Assembly: GCA_031386665.1 (NCBI GenBank)
Contig: JANNCN010000184.1
Location: 1-54,024 of the forward strand
Direction of reading: 5' to 3'
DNA: 54,024 nt
Source of the DNA: JANYCG01 sp031386665
Lineage (GTDB): Bacteria > Pseudomonadota > Gammaproteobacteria > Burkholderiales > Burkholderiaceae_C
In this document: positions 31,829-40,284 of the stretch, one piece after another
Layout of the letters: each line of letters opens with the position of its first letter
Position numbering within the stretch: position 1 is the stretch's first letter
Translations under genes and position numbers: made by a program
The notes under the pieces: model-generated
Told to the model about the DNA's origin: nothing
Databases searched by the model: none
The model's input: the letters and a program-made list of their open reading frames with translations, nothing else

Positions 31829-33685
31829 TCATGCGTACATCGCGTCGATTTGCGGGGCATACTTTTTCTCGACCAGTTTGCGTTTGAGCTTCATGGTCGG
31901 TGTCAGTTCCTCGTCTTCGGCGCTGAGTTGGGTGTCTAGCAGCCAGAATTTTTTAATTTGTTCAACCCGTGCAAACTTCTTGTTTACCCGCTCAATTTCG
32001 GCATGAACCAGTGCCTGCACTTCAGGCGATTTGGTCAAACTGGTGTAGTTTGAAAATGGCACGTCGGCGTCTTGGGCAAATTTCTCGACGTTCTCCTGGT
32101 CGATCATCACAATCACCACCAAGTAAGCGCGCTTGTCGCCCACCACCACCGCGTCGGTGATGTAGGGCGAAAACTTAAGCTCATTTTCCAGCTCGCTTGG
32201 GGTGATGTTTTTCCCGCCGGCCGTGATGATGATGTCTTTCATACGGTCGGTGATCTTGAAAAAACCGTCAGTGTCTTGCGACCCCACATCGCCCGTGTGC
32301 AACCACCCGTCTTTGTCAATGGTTTCAGCTGTTTTTTCAGGTTGATTCAAGTATCCCATGAACACAGTTGGCCCGCGCATCAGCAATTCGCCGGTCACCT
32401 CGTCCACGCGCACTTCCATGCCATTGGACGCAGGCCCAATCGTGCCGGGCTTCATTTTGTCTGGCGTGGTGAAGGTCCCCAAGCCACCTGATTCGGTTTG
32501 GCCCCAGCCTTCCAGCATGGGGATTCCCAAGGCCAAATACCAACGAATCAATTCAGGTGAAATGGGCGCAGCGCCAGACAGCAGCGCGCGGGCGCGGTGA
32601 ATGCCGATCATCTTGCGCACATTGTTCAGTGCCAACAGGCGGGCCAATTCAAACTTGAATTTCAAGACCGGGCCAATCGGCTGCCCAGCCAGCGTTAGTT
32701 CTGCCACTTGCGTGCCAACCCCGATAGACCAGCCATAGGCCAATTGCTGCATGCGCGAGGCTTCTTTGATGCCGATGATCACGCCAGAGTAAAACTTCTC
32801 CCAGACGCGGGGCACAGCAAACAAGAAAGTCGGTGCAATTTCACGCACGTTTTCTGGAATCGTTTCCGGGTTTTCAACGAAGTTGAGCACGCAACCGCTG
32901 TAAACCGAAATGTATTCGCCCACCACACGCTCGGCAATGTGGCACAGGGGCAAAAAGCACATTCGCTCGTCGGTTTCCATTTGCTGCAATCCCACGCTGG
33001 CTTGGCGAACCGCGCTGACCAAGCCATGGTGGCTTTGCATGGCGCCTTTGGGGCGGCCTGTGGTGCCCGAGGTGTAGACCAAAATAGCAAGCTCTTCGGG
33101 TCTGCATTGTTTGACTCTGTCTTGAAGGCACTGCGGATGGCTCTTCAAATAGTCCCGGCCAGCGTCGCGCAGTGCTTTCAAAGAGATCACTGCCGAATCG
33201 TCCAGATTGCGCAGGCCTTCCATGTCAAACACAATAATTTTGCGCAGCTTGGGCAAGTTGGCGCGCACTTCCAGCACTTTGTCCAGCTGCTCTTCGTCTT
33301 CCACAAACAGAATGACGCTGCTGGAGTCGTCGCACAGGTAGTGCACCTGGCCTGCTGCATCGGTTGGGTAAATGCCATTGGACACGCCAGCACAGCTCAA
33401 AATAGCAAGGTCTGTCAGAACCCATTCAACTCGGGTGTTTGACAAGATAGAGGCGCGTTCGCCGTGCTCAAAACCCAGGCTCAACAACCCGGCACCAATT
33501 TCATTGATCGCCGTTGCGGCCTGATCCCAGCTCCAGCTGTGCCACAGCCCCAGCTCTTTTTGCCGCATCCAGACTTTGGGGCCGCGTTTGGCGACGGCAT
33601 TCCAAAACAATTGGGCAATGGTGTCACCCGGCATCAACACGTCGGTGTTGGCCTCGAATTTTGTCAATGTCCACAAGTTACTCAT
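31829..33685 (-). CDS. AMP-dependent acyl-CoA synthetase/ligase (FAA1-like)
   Basis: A protein of 618 residues. The ATP loop YTSGTTGRPKGAMQSH, the A5 motif GWGQTESGG, A7 WLHTGDVG and A8 KITDRMKDIIITAGGKNITP mark a long-chain acyl-CoA ligase of the FAA1 type. It activates a carboxylic acid with ATP and CoA. Liv-type operons carrying such a ligase are common in betaproteobacteria and suggest that the imported compound is an acid trapped as a CoA thioester. It starts nine nt after the livF stop. Confidence 0.92.
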   Translation of the reverse strand: MSNLWTLTKFEANTDVLMPGDTIAQLFWNAVAKRGPKVWMRQKELGLWHSWSWDQAATAINEIGAGLLSLGFEHGERASILSNTRVEWVLTDLAILSCAGVSNGIYPTDAAGQVHYLCDDSSSVILFVEDEEQLDKVLEVRANLPKLRKIIVFDMEGLRNLDDSAVISLKALRDAGRDYLKSHPQCLQDRVKQCRPEELAILVYTSGTTGRPKGAMQSHHGLVSAVRQASVGLQQMETDERMCFLPLCHIAERVVGEYISVYSGCVLNFVENPETIPENVREIAPTFLFAVPRVWEKFYSGVIIGIKEASRMQQLAYGWSIGVGTQVAELTLAGQPIGPVLKFKFELARLLALNNVRKMIGIHRARALLSGAAPISPELIRWYLALGIPMLEGWGQTESGGLGTFTTPDKMKPGTIGPASNGMEVRVDEVTGELLMRGPTVFMGYLNQPEKTAETIDKDGWLHTGDVGSQDTDGFFKITDRMKDIIITAGGKNITPSELENELKFSPYITDAVVVGDKRAYLVVIVMIDQENVEKFAQDADVPFSNYTSLTKSPEVQALVHAEIERVNKKFARVEQIKKFWLLDTQLSAEDEELTPTMKLKRKLVEKKYAPQIDAMYA

Positions 33686-33694
33686 GACTTGAAC

Positions 33695-34492
33695 TCATCT
33701 CCAGGTTTTCTTCTTTTTCCAGCGCCGCTCACCGCGCACGCTGTCTTCCTTCATGCCCAGATAGAACTCCTTGATATCGTCTTTTTCTCGCAAATGGGCG
33801 CAGGTGTCTTCCATCACGATGCGGCCATTCTCCAAGACGTAACCGTAGTCAGAGGCATTCAGCGCCATGTTGGCGTTTTGTTCCACCAGCAAGATCGTGG
33901 TGCCACGCTCCCGGTTAATGCGCACCACAATCTCGAAAATTTCACGGGTCAATTTGGGCGACAAACCCAGGCTGGGTTCGTCTAGCAACATCAAGTCCGG
34001 GTTGGCCATGAGCGCGCGCGAGATCGACAGCATTTGCTGTTGCCCGCCCGAGAGCAAGCCCGCATCTTGCGCTGCCCGCTCTTTGAGAATAGGGAAGTAG
34101 CCAAACACCGTCTCAATGTCTTTGGCCACACCATCGCGGTCAGAGCGCGTGTAGGCGCCCATCATCAGGTTGTCGCGCACGCTGAGCAAGGCAAATACTT
34201 CGCGTCCTTCAGGCACATGGCTCAAGCCCTGTTGCACGATGTGGGCTGGGTCTTTGGCGGTGATGTCAGCGCCTTTGAATTCAATCGAGCCTTTGCGCGG
34301 GTCGATGATGCCCGAAATGGTTTTGAGAATCGTCGTTTTGCCAGCGCCGTTAGAGCCCAGAACCGTCGCGATCTCGCCCCGGCGCACTTGCAAGCTCACG
34401 CCCCGAATCGCCTTGATGGGGCCGTAAGCGCTCTCAACGTTGAGCAATTTCAACACCGGTGTGTCGCTGACGGCAGGTGGCAAGTTGCTCAT
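33695..34492 (-). CDS. livF: ABC transporter ATPase, LivF type
   Basis: An ATP-binding protein of 265 residues: Walker A GSNGAGKTT, signature LLSGGQQQMLSISRAL, Walker B LMLLDEPSLGL. It has the LivF-type ending (VLENGRIVMEDTCAHLREKD) and a basic C-terminal tail seen in Burkholderiales relatives. It energises import together with the LivG-type ATPase, whose stop overlaps its start by four bases. Confidence 0.92.
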   Translation of the reverse strand: MSNLPPAVSDTPVLKLLNVESAYGPIKAIRGVSLQVRRGEIATVLGSNGAGKTTILKTISGIIDPRKGSIEFKGADITAKDPAHIVQQGLSHVPEGREVFALLSVRDNLMMGAYTRSDRDGVAKDIETVFGYFPILKERAAQDAGLLSGGQQQMLSISRALMANPDLMLLDEPSLGLSPKLTREIFEIVVRINRERGTTILLVEQNANMALNASDYGYVLENGRIVMEDTCAHLREKDDIKEFYLGMKEDSVRGERRWKKKKTWR

Positions 34493-35292
34493 GCGGGCGT
34501 GCTCCTGCGCAAAGACGAAACGTCATCCACTGAACCCAAATAGGCTTCAATCACCCCAGGGTCGCTTTGTACCTCACGCGGGGTGCCGGTGGCCAAGACC
34601 TCGCCCTGGTTCATGGCCAGAACTCGGTCTGACACTTTGCTGACCAATGTCATGTCATGTTCGACCATCAACACGGTGATGCCCAACTCATTTTTAATGT
34701 CCGAAATCCAGAACGCCATGTCGTCAGTTTCTTCAACATTCAAGCCGCTCGAAGGTTCGTCCAGCAGCAGCAATTTGGGTTCAGTGCACAGTGCCCGCGC
34801 CACTTCCACTACTTTGCGCACGCCATAGGGCAGCCCAGCGACGTGGGTGTCGCGGTAGTGTTGCAAATCCAGCAGCTCAATGACTTCTTCGGCCTTTTCA
34901 CGCGCTTTTATTTCGGTCTCACGAACTTTGGCTGTGAAGAACAGGTCTTGCCACATGCCCGTTTTGCGGTGAGTGTGGCGGCCAATCAGCAGGTTGTGCA
35001 GAACCGACGCGTTTTCAAACAACTCGATATTTTGAAACGTGCGCGCGATGCCCAGGTCCGCAATTTTGTGTGGCGGCTGGTCCGTCAGCCGAACGCCTTC
35101 AAAATCGATTTGACCCGTCGTGGGCGTGTAGATGCGACTGATCAGGTTGAACACAGTCGTTTTGCCTGCACCATTGGGGCCAATCAGGGTAAAGACCTCG
35201 CCCTTTTTGACATCGAAGCTGACGTTGTTAACCGCCAGCACGCCACCGAAGCGGACGCTCAAGTTTTTGGCAGAAAGAAGAGTTTCAGTCAT
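34489..35292 (-). CDS. livG: ABC transporter ATPase, LivG type
   Basis: A protein of 267 residues: Walker A GPNGAGKTT, the LivG-style signature LPYGVRKVVEVARAL in place of LSGGQ, and Walker B LLLLDEPSSGLN. It ends with the VIEAYLG motif typical of LivG. The ATG at 35292 (MTETLLSAKNLSVRFGG) is preferred to an upstream ATG at 35310, because the shorter form has the family N-terminus. The intergenic region toward livM contains a 73-bp tandem repeat. Confidence 0.93.
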   Translation of the reverse strand: MTETLLSAKNLSVRFGGVLAVNNVSFDVKKGEVFTLIGPNGAGKTTVFNLISRIYTPTTGQIDFEGVRLTDQPPHKIADLGIARTFQNIELFENASVLHNLLIGRHTHRKTGMWQDLFFTAKVRETEIKAREKAEEVIELLDLQHYRDTHVAGLPYGVRKVVEVARALCTEPKLLLLDEPSSGLNVEETDDMAFWISDIKNELGITVLMVEHDMTLVSKVSDRVLAMNQGEVLATGTPREVQSDPGVIEAYLGSVDDVSSLRRSTPA

Positions 35293-35313
35293 AACAGATG
35301 TGCAGAACAATTT

Positions 35314-35467
35314 CCCGACGGGCCGCCCCTAGGGAAATTAGCCCCCCCGGGGGGCAGCGCAGTACACGAAGTGACAAGCGTGGGGGTAAATTTGCCCGAC
35401 GGGCCGCCCCTAGGGAAATTAGCCCCCTTGGGGGGCAGCGCAGTACACGAAGTGACAAGCGTGGGGG
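35314..35467. repeat. Two direct copies of a 73-bp GC-rich repeat
   Basis: Units at 35314-35386 and 35395-35467, 81 bp apart, are identical except for two bases (CCGG in the first, TTGG in the second, within the run joining C and G tracts). Each has a C-tract/G-tract hairpin (GCCCCC..GGGGGC) and ends GACAAGCGTGGGGG. The second copy stops three bases before the livM stop codon. They lie inside the operon between livM and livG and could affect transcript processing or relative expression. Confidence 0.9.
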
Positions 35468-35469
35468 CT

Positions 35470-36546
35470 TCATTTCAATCTGTCCGATTTCTGGAATGAC
35501 TTTTGCCGCTTGAACATGCCTTTGCGGTAAAAAGGAAACAGCTGCAAATAGGTGCGGACTTTCAGCCAGCGGCCATACAAACCCATGGGTTCGAACAGCA
35601 CAAAGGCCACCAGCACCACGCCATACACAAGCCCCTGCAAACCAGGAGCTTGGCCAATGGCTGCGGGCAGGTAGTCCTTGCCCAGGGCGATCAACTGGGG
35701 CATGGTGATTAAAAAGATGGCGCCCAAAAATGCACCATGCACCGAGCCCACGCCGCCAATCACAATCATCAAGAGCAAATCGATGGATTGCAAAATGTTG
35801 AACTGGTCAGGCGATATAAATTGCAGCTTGTGTGCATACAGGGCACCAGCGATACCGGCCAGTGCGGCTGAAATGGCAAATGACAGCGTTTTGTAATGCG
35901 CCAGTTGAATGCCCATGCTTTGGGCTGAAATTTCGGAATCGCGAATCGCCACAAAGGCGCGGCCCGTGGGCGAGCGCAGCAAGTTCAAAATGCCGAGCGT
36001 CGAGATGATGGTGATCACCAAGCACAAAAAGTAAAACTCTGGACCTGAGTCAAGCGTCCAGCCAAACATATTCGGTGGTTTGATGTGTTTGCCAGCATTG
36101 CCGCCGGTCACGGACTCCCAGCGCGCCAGCACTTCTTCAACAATGAAACCAAAAGACAGCGTGGCCATGCCAAGGTAAATGCCCTTCACCCGAAGTGCGG
36201 GCAACCCCACCACATAGCCCACTGCGGCGGACAGTGCTGCGGCACCTGCCAAGGCAATGGGAAACGGCACGCCTGCATTGGTTAAAACCGCCTGCGTGTA
36301 GGCACCCACGCCCAAAAACGCAGCGTGCCCCAAAGAAAACAAACCCGTGAAACCGGCCAACAGCATCAGGCCCAGCCCGGCAATGGAATAGATCATGACA
36401 AAGGTCAGCTGCGCCAGCCAGTACTCGGCAATCAACCAGGGTGCGGCCACCAGCAGCAAGACCAAAGCGCTGTACCAAAATTGATGCCCACCGTGCTTTG
36501 CAAGCTTGATGTCCTGTCGATAGTCAGTTTTGAAAATGAACCGCAC
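35470..36546 (-). CDS. livM: Branched-chain amino acid-type ABC permease, LivM
   Basis: An inner-membrane protein of 358 residues with about nine to ten helices. Family motifs include GLFSLGHAAFLGVGAY, PALRVKGIYLGMATLSFGFI, RAFVAIRDSEISAQSMGI (the EAA-like cytoplasmic loop) and IVIGGVGSVHGAFLGA. It forms the channel with LivH. Its stop codon (35470-35472) is almost in contact with the downstream 73-bp repeat. The basic tail after GLYGRWLKVR is longer than in E. coli LivM. Confidence 0.92.
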   Translation of the reverse strand: MRFIFKTDYRQDIKLAKHGGHQFWYSALVLLLVAAPWLIAEYWLAQLTFVMIYSIAGLGLMLLAGFTGLFSLGHAAFLGVGAYTQAVLTNAGVPFPIALAGAAALSAAVGYVVGLPALRVKGIYLGMATLSFGFIVEEVLARWESVTGGNAGKHIKPPNMFGWTLDSGPEFYFLCLVITIISTLGILNLLRSPTGRAFVAIRDSEISAQSMGIQLAHYKTLSFAISAALAGIAGALYAHKLQFISPDQFNILQSIDLLLMIVIGGVGSVHGAFLGAIFLITMPQLIALGKDYLPAAIGQAPGLQGLVYGVVLVAFVLFEPMGLYGRWLKVRTYLQLFPFYRKGMFKRQKSFQKSDRLK

Positions 36547-36567
36547 GCAACTACTTTCTAAATATTA

Positions 36568-36607
36568 AAAGCTGCCCGCTTAAGGGACAGTGCAGCACAC
36601 GAAGACG
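36568..36607. repeat. Degenerate relic of the 73-bp repeat
   Basis: Between livH and livM the sequence GGGACAGTGCAGCACACGAAG resembles the second half of the repeat units at 35.3-35.5 kb (GGGGCAGCGCAGTACACGAAG) and is preceded by a weaker GCCCGC..AAGGG match. It appears to be an older, decayed copy. Confidence 0.5.
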
Positions 36608-36629
36608 AAAAAATTGGAGCCACACAGCT

Positions 36630-37505
36630 TTAAACCTTCTTGCGTAGGTTTTCACCAAACAACCCGTTGGGCTTGACCATCAGCATGATCAGCACCATCA
36701 CGTAAGCGGCGACATCTTTAAAGCCGTCTGGCAAATAGAATCCCGAAAGCGATTCGATGATGCCAATGATCAAACCGCCCACAATCGCACCCGGCAAACT
36801 GCCAAAGCCACCGACCACAGCTGCCGGAAAAGCCTTCAAACCGATGAACCCCATGTTGGCGTGTACGAACGTAATGGGTGCCAACAGCAGCCCGGCTATG
36901 GCCGCAACCGCCGCTGCCAGCCCCCAGGCAATGCCGTTCAGCCGTTTCACAGGGATGCCCATGTAATAGGCTGCCAATTGGTTTTGCGACGCTGCCTGCA
37001 TGGCAATGCCAAGCTTGCTGTACCGAAACAAGGCAAACAACACGGCGCACAACACAGCAGTGACCGCAATCACCGCCATCTGCTCGACATTGAGCACTAG
37101 CGCACCGAGCTTCCAAATTTGATCTTTGTAGGGCACAGGCAGCGTGTGGGTTTCAGTGCCGATATTCGGGATCATCGTGATCAGACCGCGGGCAACGTAC
37201 CCGATTCCAATGGTCAACATGACAATAGAAAACGCGGGTTGACCCAAAATTGGGCGAATGACCAGACGCTCTAGCAGAATGCCAAAAATTGCCATGGCGG
37301 CAATGGCGCTTAACGTGGCCAGCCAAAACGGAAACCCCAGCATGGTCATGCCAGCCAGGCCACCAAACGCGCCCAGCATCATCAGCTCGCCCTGCGCAAA
37401 GCTGGTGGTTTCGGTGGCTTTGTAAATCAGCACAAAGCCCATTGCAATCAGGCCGTAAATACAGCCTTGGGCAATGCCGCTGATCAGCAGTTGAATAACC
37501 TGCAC
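36630..37505 (-). CDS. livH: Branched-chain amino acid-type ABC permease, LivH
   Basis: A 291-residue membrane protein with about eight helices. It shows GIAQGCIYGLIAMGFVLIYK at the N-terminus, AMQAASQNQLAAYYMGIPVK in the cytoplasmic coupling loop, and FPAAVVGGFGSLPGAIVGG. It is the first gene of the minus-strand operon; the 113-bp region to the divergent HExxH gene must hold the promoter, but no clear -35/-10 pair was recognised. Downstream order is livM, livG, livF, ligase and two binding proteins. Confidence 0.93.
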   Translation of the reverse strand: MQVIQLLISGIAQGCIYGLIAMGFVLIYKATETTSFAQGELMMLGAFGGLAGMTMLGFPFWLATLSAIAAMAIFGILLERLVIRPILGQPAFSIVMLTIGIGYVARGLITMIPNIGTETHTLPVPYKDQIWKLGALVLNVEQMAVIAVTAVLCAVLFALFRYSKLGIAMQAASQNQLAAYYMGIPVKRLNGIAWGLAAAVAAIAGLLLAPITFVHANMGFIGLKAFPAAVVGGFGSLPGAIVGGLIIGIIESLSGFYLPDGFKDVAAYVMVLIMLMVKPNGLFGENLRKKV

Positions 37506-37618
37506 TCGATCTCCTGGGAAGTCATAAGAGTAAGCGTTTGTTTATATCGTGAAGGCGCAGAAGTCTTGATAGGGTTGTTCCCAGTGCAGGCGCATAGGTG
37601 ACTTGCTTTAATCGGCAA

Positions 37619-38776
37619 ATGCGCATTGGTGAATACCAGCTGAGTCCCTCCGACGAATCCCACACAATTTGCAGGGGTTGTCGCTGGATTGATGACAGAT
37701 GGGCATCGCTGACCAGCCATTTCAGGGCGGCATGGCCGGCGGGCTTGGCACTGCTCGCGTTGTGTGGGAGCGCCAGCTCCTTAGCACAAGGGCTGCCCGG
37801 CGCGGCCTGCGGCCCGTCTGACATGGCGTGCTCCAAATTGGAAAACGAGAGAAGCCCAGTTCGCACCAAAGCCTTTTGGGCCAGCGTATTCAGCAAGCCC
37901 ATTGAGCAGCGCGTTTTTTCGGCACCTGTTGAACTGGTGAACTCTCTCACTTTGCAAAACCAGCTTGACGGCTTTGCAGATCGCCCCCAGTCTGTCACCT
38001 TATCGGCAGACTTCAAGCAAGACGTTGTGCAGGCCCTGGCAGACATTCCTGCGTCCATCCGCCAGCGGTTGGCCCCCAAACTGGCTGGCATTTATTTTGT
38101 GAAAGGCCTGGGCAGCACGGGTCTCACGGACTATGCGCGCGGGCGCTGGTTTGAGGGCGATGCGGGCTTTGTGGTGCTGGATGTAGACGTTTTGTCCAAG
38201 CTAACTGCCAATGCCTGGGCGACCTGGAAGGAAAACACGCCCTTCAAACCAGATGGCAGATTTCGCCTTGAAGCGCGCATTGAAGACGACAGCCAGGACA
38301 ATCGCAAAAACGCAATTCGGTACATCTTGCTGCATGAGCTTGGGCATGTCTTGTCGATTGGCGAAAAGATTCATCCGCCGTGGGACACCAACCCGCGCGA
38401 CCTGAAGGGCTATGCCTTCACCCAGCTTTCATGGCAGATTGCCCCGCCAAAGTACGAATACAAAACGATTTACGACGACAAGTTTTTGCTGCGCAAGGAA
38501 GTGGTGTACTACCTGGGTGCCGCCCTGCCAGCCAGCCAAATGAAGCAAACCTACGAGCAATTGCAGGCCACCAACTTCCCAACCCTTTACGCCGCGACCC
38601 GGCCTGGGGACGATTTTGCAGAGTCGTTTGTGAGCTACGTTCACACCGTGTTGCTGAATCGGCCCAGCACGATCACACTGTATGACGGCGACAAAGCGGT
38701 GCAGGTCGTTGGCTCCTGCTGGGACAGCGCTCGCTGCGCAGCCAAGCGTGCCATGCTGGAGCGGTTGCTGAAATAA
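37619..38776 (+). CDS. Secreted protein with HExxH zinc-protease motif
   Basis: About 385 residues of unknown family. A hydrophobic segment (AGLALLALCGSASSLAQG) about 45 residues in looks like a signal sequence. HELGH is encoded at 38333-38347 (ILLHELGHVLSIGEKIHPPW), and a second conserved-looking segment, DDFAESFVSYVHTVL, could supply the third zinc ligand (Glu), as in several zincin families. It may thus be an extracytoplasmic metallopeptidase, but no named family was recognised. The start is unclear: GTG at 37598 or ATG at 37619 both leave an unusually long N-terminal region before the hydrophobic stretch. It is divergent from livH. Confidence 0.65.
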   Translation: MRIGEYQLSPSDESHTICRGCRWIDDRWASLTSHFRAAWPAGLALLALCGSASSLAQGLPGAACGPSDMACSKLENERSPVRTKAFWASVFSKPIEQRVFSAPVELVNSLTLQNQLDGFADRPQSVTLSADFKQDVVQALADIPASIRQRLAPKLAGIYFVKGLGSTGLTDYARGRWFEGDAGFVVLDVDVLSKLTANAWATWKENTPFKPDGRFRLEARIEDDSQDNRKNAIRYILLHELGHVLSIGEKIHPPWDTNPRDLKGYAFTQLSWQIAPPKYEYKTIYDDKFLLRKEVVYYLGAALPASQMKQTYEQLQATNFPTLYAATRPGDDFAESFVSYVHTVLLNRPSTITLYDGDKAVQVVGSCWDSARCAAKRAMLERLLK

Positions 38777-38930
38777 CCCGCAGGCTGGTCTTTCTGAAGA
38801 AGATTAGCCCCATTCCGAGAAGTATTTAACAAAAGTCACATTTGGCTGCTGTACGCTTTTGATTGATCACACTGAATTTGAAAAAGAATCGCAACTTGCA
38901 TTTTTGACCAACCTCTTTGGGAGTTTTTTC

Positions 38931-39626
38931 ATGGTTTCGACAACTCAAAAACTGACGGCTGAATTTATAGGCACGTTTTGGCTCACTCTGGGCGGCTGCG
39001 GCAGTGCGGTTCTGGCTGCTGCGTTTCCGGGTGTGGGCATTGGTCTGCTGGGGGTTTCGCTCGCCTTTGGTCTGACGGTATTGACCGGGGCCTATGCATT
39101 GGGCCCCATTTCAGGCGGGCATTTCAACCCTGCCGTGTCCATCGGCTTGGTGGTGGGGCGGCGGTTTCCGGCGGCAGAACTGCCCGGCTACATCATTGCC
39201 CAAGTCTTGGGCGCAGTGGTGGCAGCGGCCGTGCTTTATGTGATTGCAACGGGCAAAGCGGGTGCCGACATTGGTGGTTTTGCAGCCAACGGTTACGGCG
39301 AGCATTCCCCCGGGAAATACAGCTTGGTGGCCGCTTTGGTCTGCGAGGTCGTGATGACCGCCGTTTTCCTGATTGTCATCTTGGGCGCAACGGCCAAGCG
39401 GGCGTCTGCCGGTTTTGGCGGCATGGCGATTGGCCTGTGCCTTACCTTGATTCACTTGATCTCTATCCCCGTCACCAACACTTCGGTCAACCCGGCCCGC
39501 AGCACCGGCCCCGCCTTGTTCGCACCGAGCTGGGCACTCAATGAACTGTGGCTGTTTTGGGTGGCCCCCATTGCAGGCGCTGCCATTGGCGCGTTGATCT
39601 ACAACCTGCTGCTGTCTGACGAATAG
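38931..39626 (+). CDS. aqpZ: Aquaporin Z
   Basis: A protein of 231 residues with six helices and both Asn-Pro-Ala boxes: SGGHFNPAVSIGL (NPA at 66-68) and TSVNPARSTGPALF. The Arg after the second NPA, together with the preceding small residues, fits a water-selective AqpZ rather than a glycerol facilitator. It sits in the inner membrane and equilibrates water. The ATG at 38931 has GGGAG nine nt upstream and gives the AqpZ N-terminus; the frame continues upstream without family character. A 30-bp perfect palindrome follows its stop. Confidence 0.93.
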   Translation: MVSTTQKLTAEFIGTFWLTLGGCGSAVLAAAFPGVGIGLLGVSLAFGLTVLTGAYALGPISGGHFNPAVSIGLVVGRRFPAAELPGYIIAQVLGAVVAAAVLYVIATGKAGADIGGFAANGYGEHSPGKYSLVAALVCEVVMTAVFLIVILGATAKRASAGFGGMAIGLCLTLIHLISIPVTNTSVNPARSTGPALFAPSWALNELWLFWVAPIAGAAIGALIYNLLLSDE

Positions 39627-39637
39627 GGCGAGTTTTA

Positions 39638-39667
39638 AAAAGTCATATCACCGGTGATATGACTTTT
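39638..39667. terminator. Perfect 30-bp palindrome, bidirectional terminator
   Basis: AAAAGTCATATCACC (39638-39652) and GGTGATATGACTTTT (39653-39667) are exact reverse complements. It starts 12 nt after the aqpZ stop; the convergent thioesterase gene ends 75 nt beyond. The A4/T4 ends would give a short U-run on either strand. It is also the tail module of repeat copy E. Confidence 0.75.
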
Positions 39668-39744
39668 CGCCAAGCGCCGCAACAGAGCCAAATTATTGAT
39701 AAAAAAGGCCTCTGGCTCCCGTAATTATTCGATTGTTTGCTATC
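39638..39744 (-). repeat. Modular intergenic repeat, copy E (ATATCACCGGTGATAT-type hairpin, inverted)
   Basis: In minus-strand sense the copy has TAGCAAAC, then a diverged core (ATTACGGGAGCCAGAGGCC.., about 39701-39725). After 33 nt comes the palindrome at 39638-39667. The core keeps the G-GAG-C-AGAGGCC skeleton. This palindrome is a third type, different from copies A/B/F and C/D, at the same relative position. The far end touches the last codons of the thioesterase gene. Confidence 0.65.
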
Positions 39745-40177
39745 AATATTGAAGCAAGTGCGAGCCTTCGGGGTTGGGCAGTTCACGCGGCTGACCTTGC
39801 TCATCAATAGCGACGTAGGTCAGTGATGCCTGGGTTACCTTCACGTACTTGCGTTGCGCGCGAATGCGTTCGGCATACACCTCGACCTTCACCGTGATTG
39901 AGGTTCGCCCAATGCGCTCCACGCTGCTGAAGAACGACAGCAAATCGCCCACGCGCACGGGTTGCTTGAACACAAACTCGTTCACCGCCACGGTCGCCAT
40001 GCGCCCCATGGTGTAGCGGGCGGGCACGACCGAACCGGCCAAGTCGACCTGTGCCATCACCCAGCCGCCAAATATGTCGCCATTGGCATTGCAGTCGCCC
40101 GGCATGGGAATGACTTTGAGCACCAGCTCCTGGTCGGTGGGCAATTGAATACCGTCTTCGCTTGAATTTTTAGACAT
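39743..40177 (-). CDS. Acyl-CoA thioesterase (YciA-like hotdog)
   Basis: About 144 residues of a single hotdog domain with the YciA/BACH signature: IPMPGDCNANGDIFGGWVMAQVD, containing the catalytic Asn-x-x-Gly-Asp stretch, and VAVNEFVFKQPVRVGDLL. It hydrolyses acyl-CoA esters in the cytoplasm. Either ATG (40177 or 40189) is possible; neither has a clear ribosome site. It is divergent from the ABC exporter gene across about 107 bp and converges with aqpZ. Confidence 0.9.
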   Translation of the reverse strand: MSKNSSEDGIQLPTDQELVLKVIPMPGDCNANGDIFGGWVMAQVDLAGSVVPARYTMGRMATVAVNEFVFKQPVRVGDLLSFFSSVERIGRTSITVKVEVYAERIRAQRKYVKVTQASLTYVAIDEQGQPRELPNPEGSHLLQY

Positions 40178-40284
40178 AGGCACAATCATGGCATAACCCC
40201 AAGCTGATAAAACCCGCCATATTGTGTGTGCGGCGATTTCAGCAACGCCCCCTGCGCTCCCACAGCGAATTCACCCGCGACGCC

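Noticed and set aside
35285..35513. Small open frames across the 73-bp repeats
   Set aside because: Repeated peptide sequence results from the DNA repeat; no start signals or similarity.
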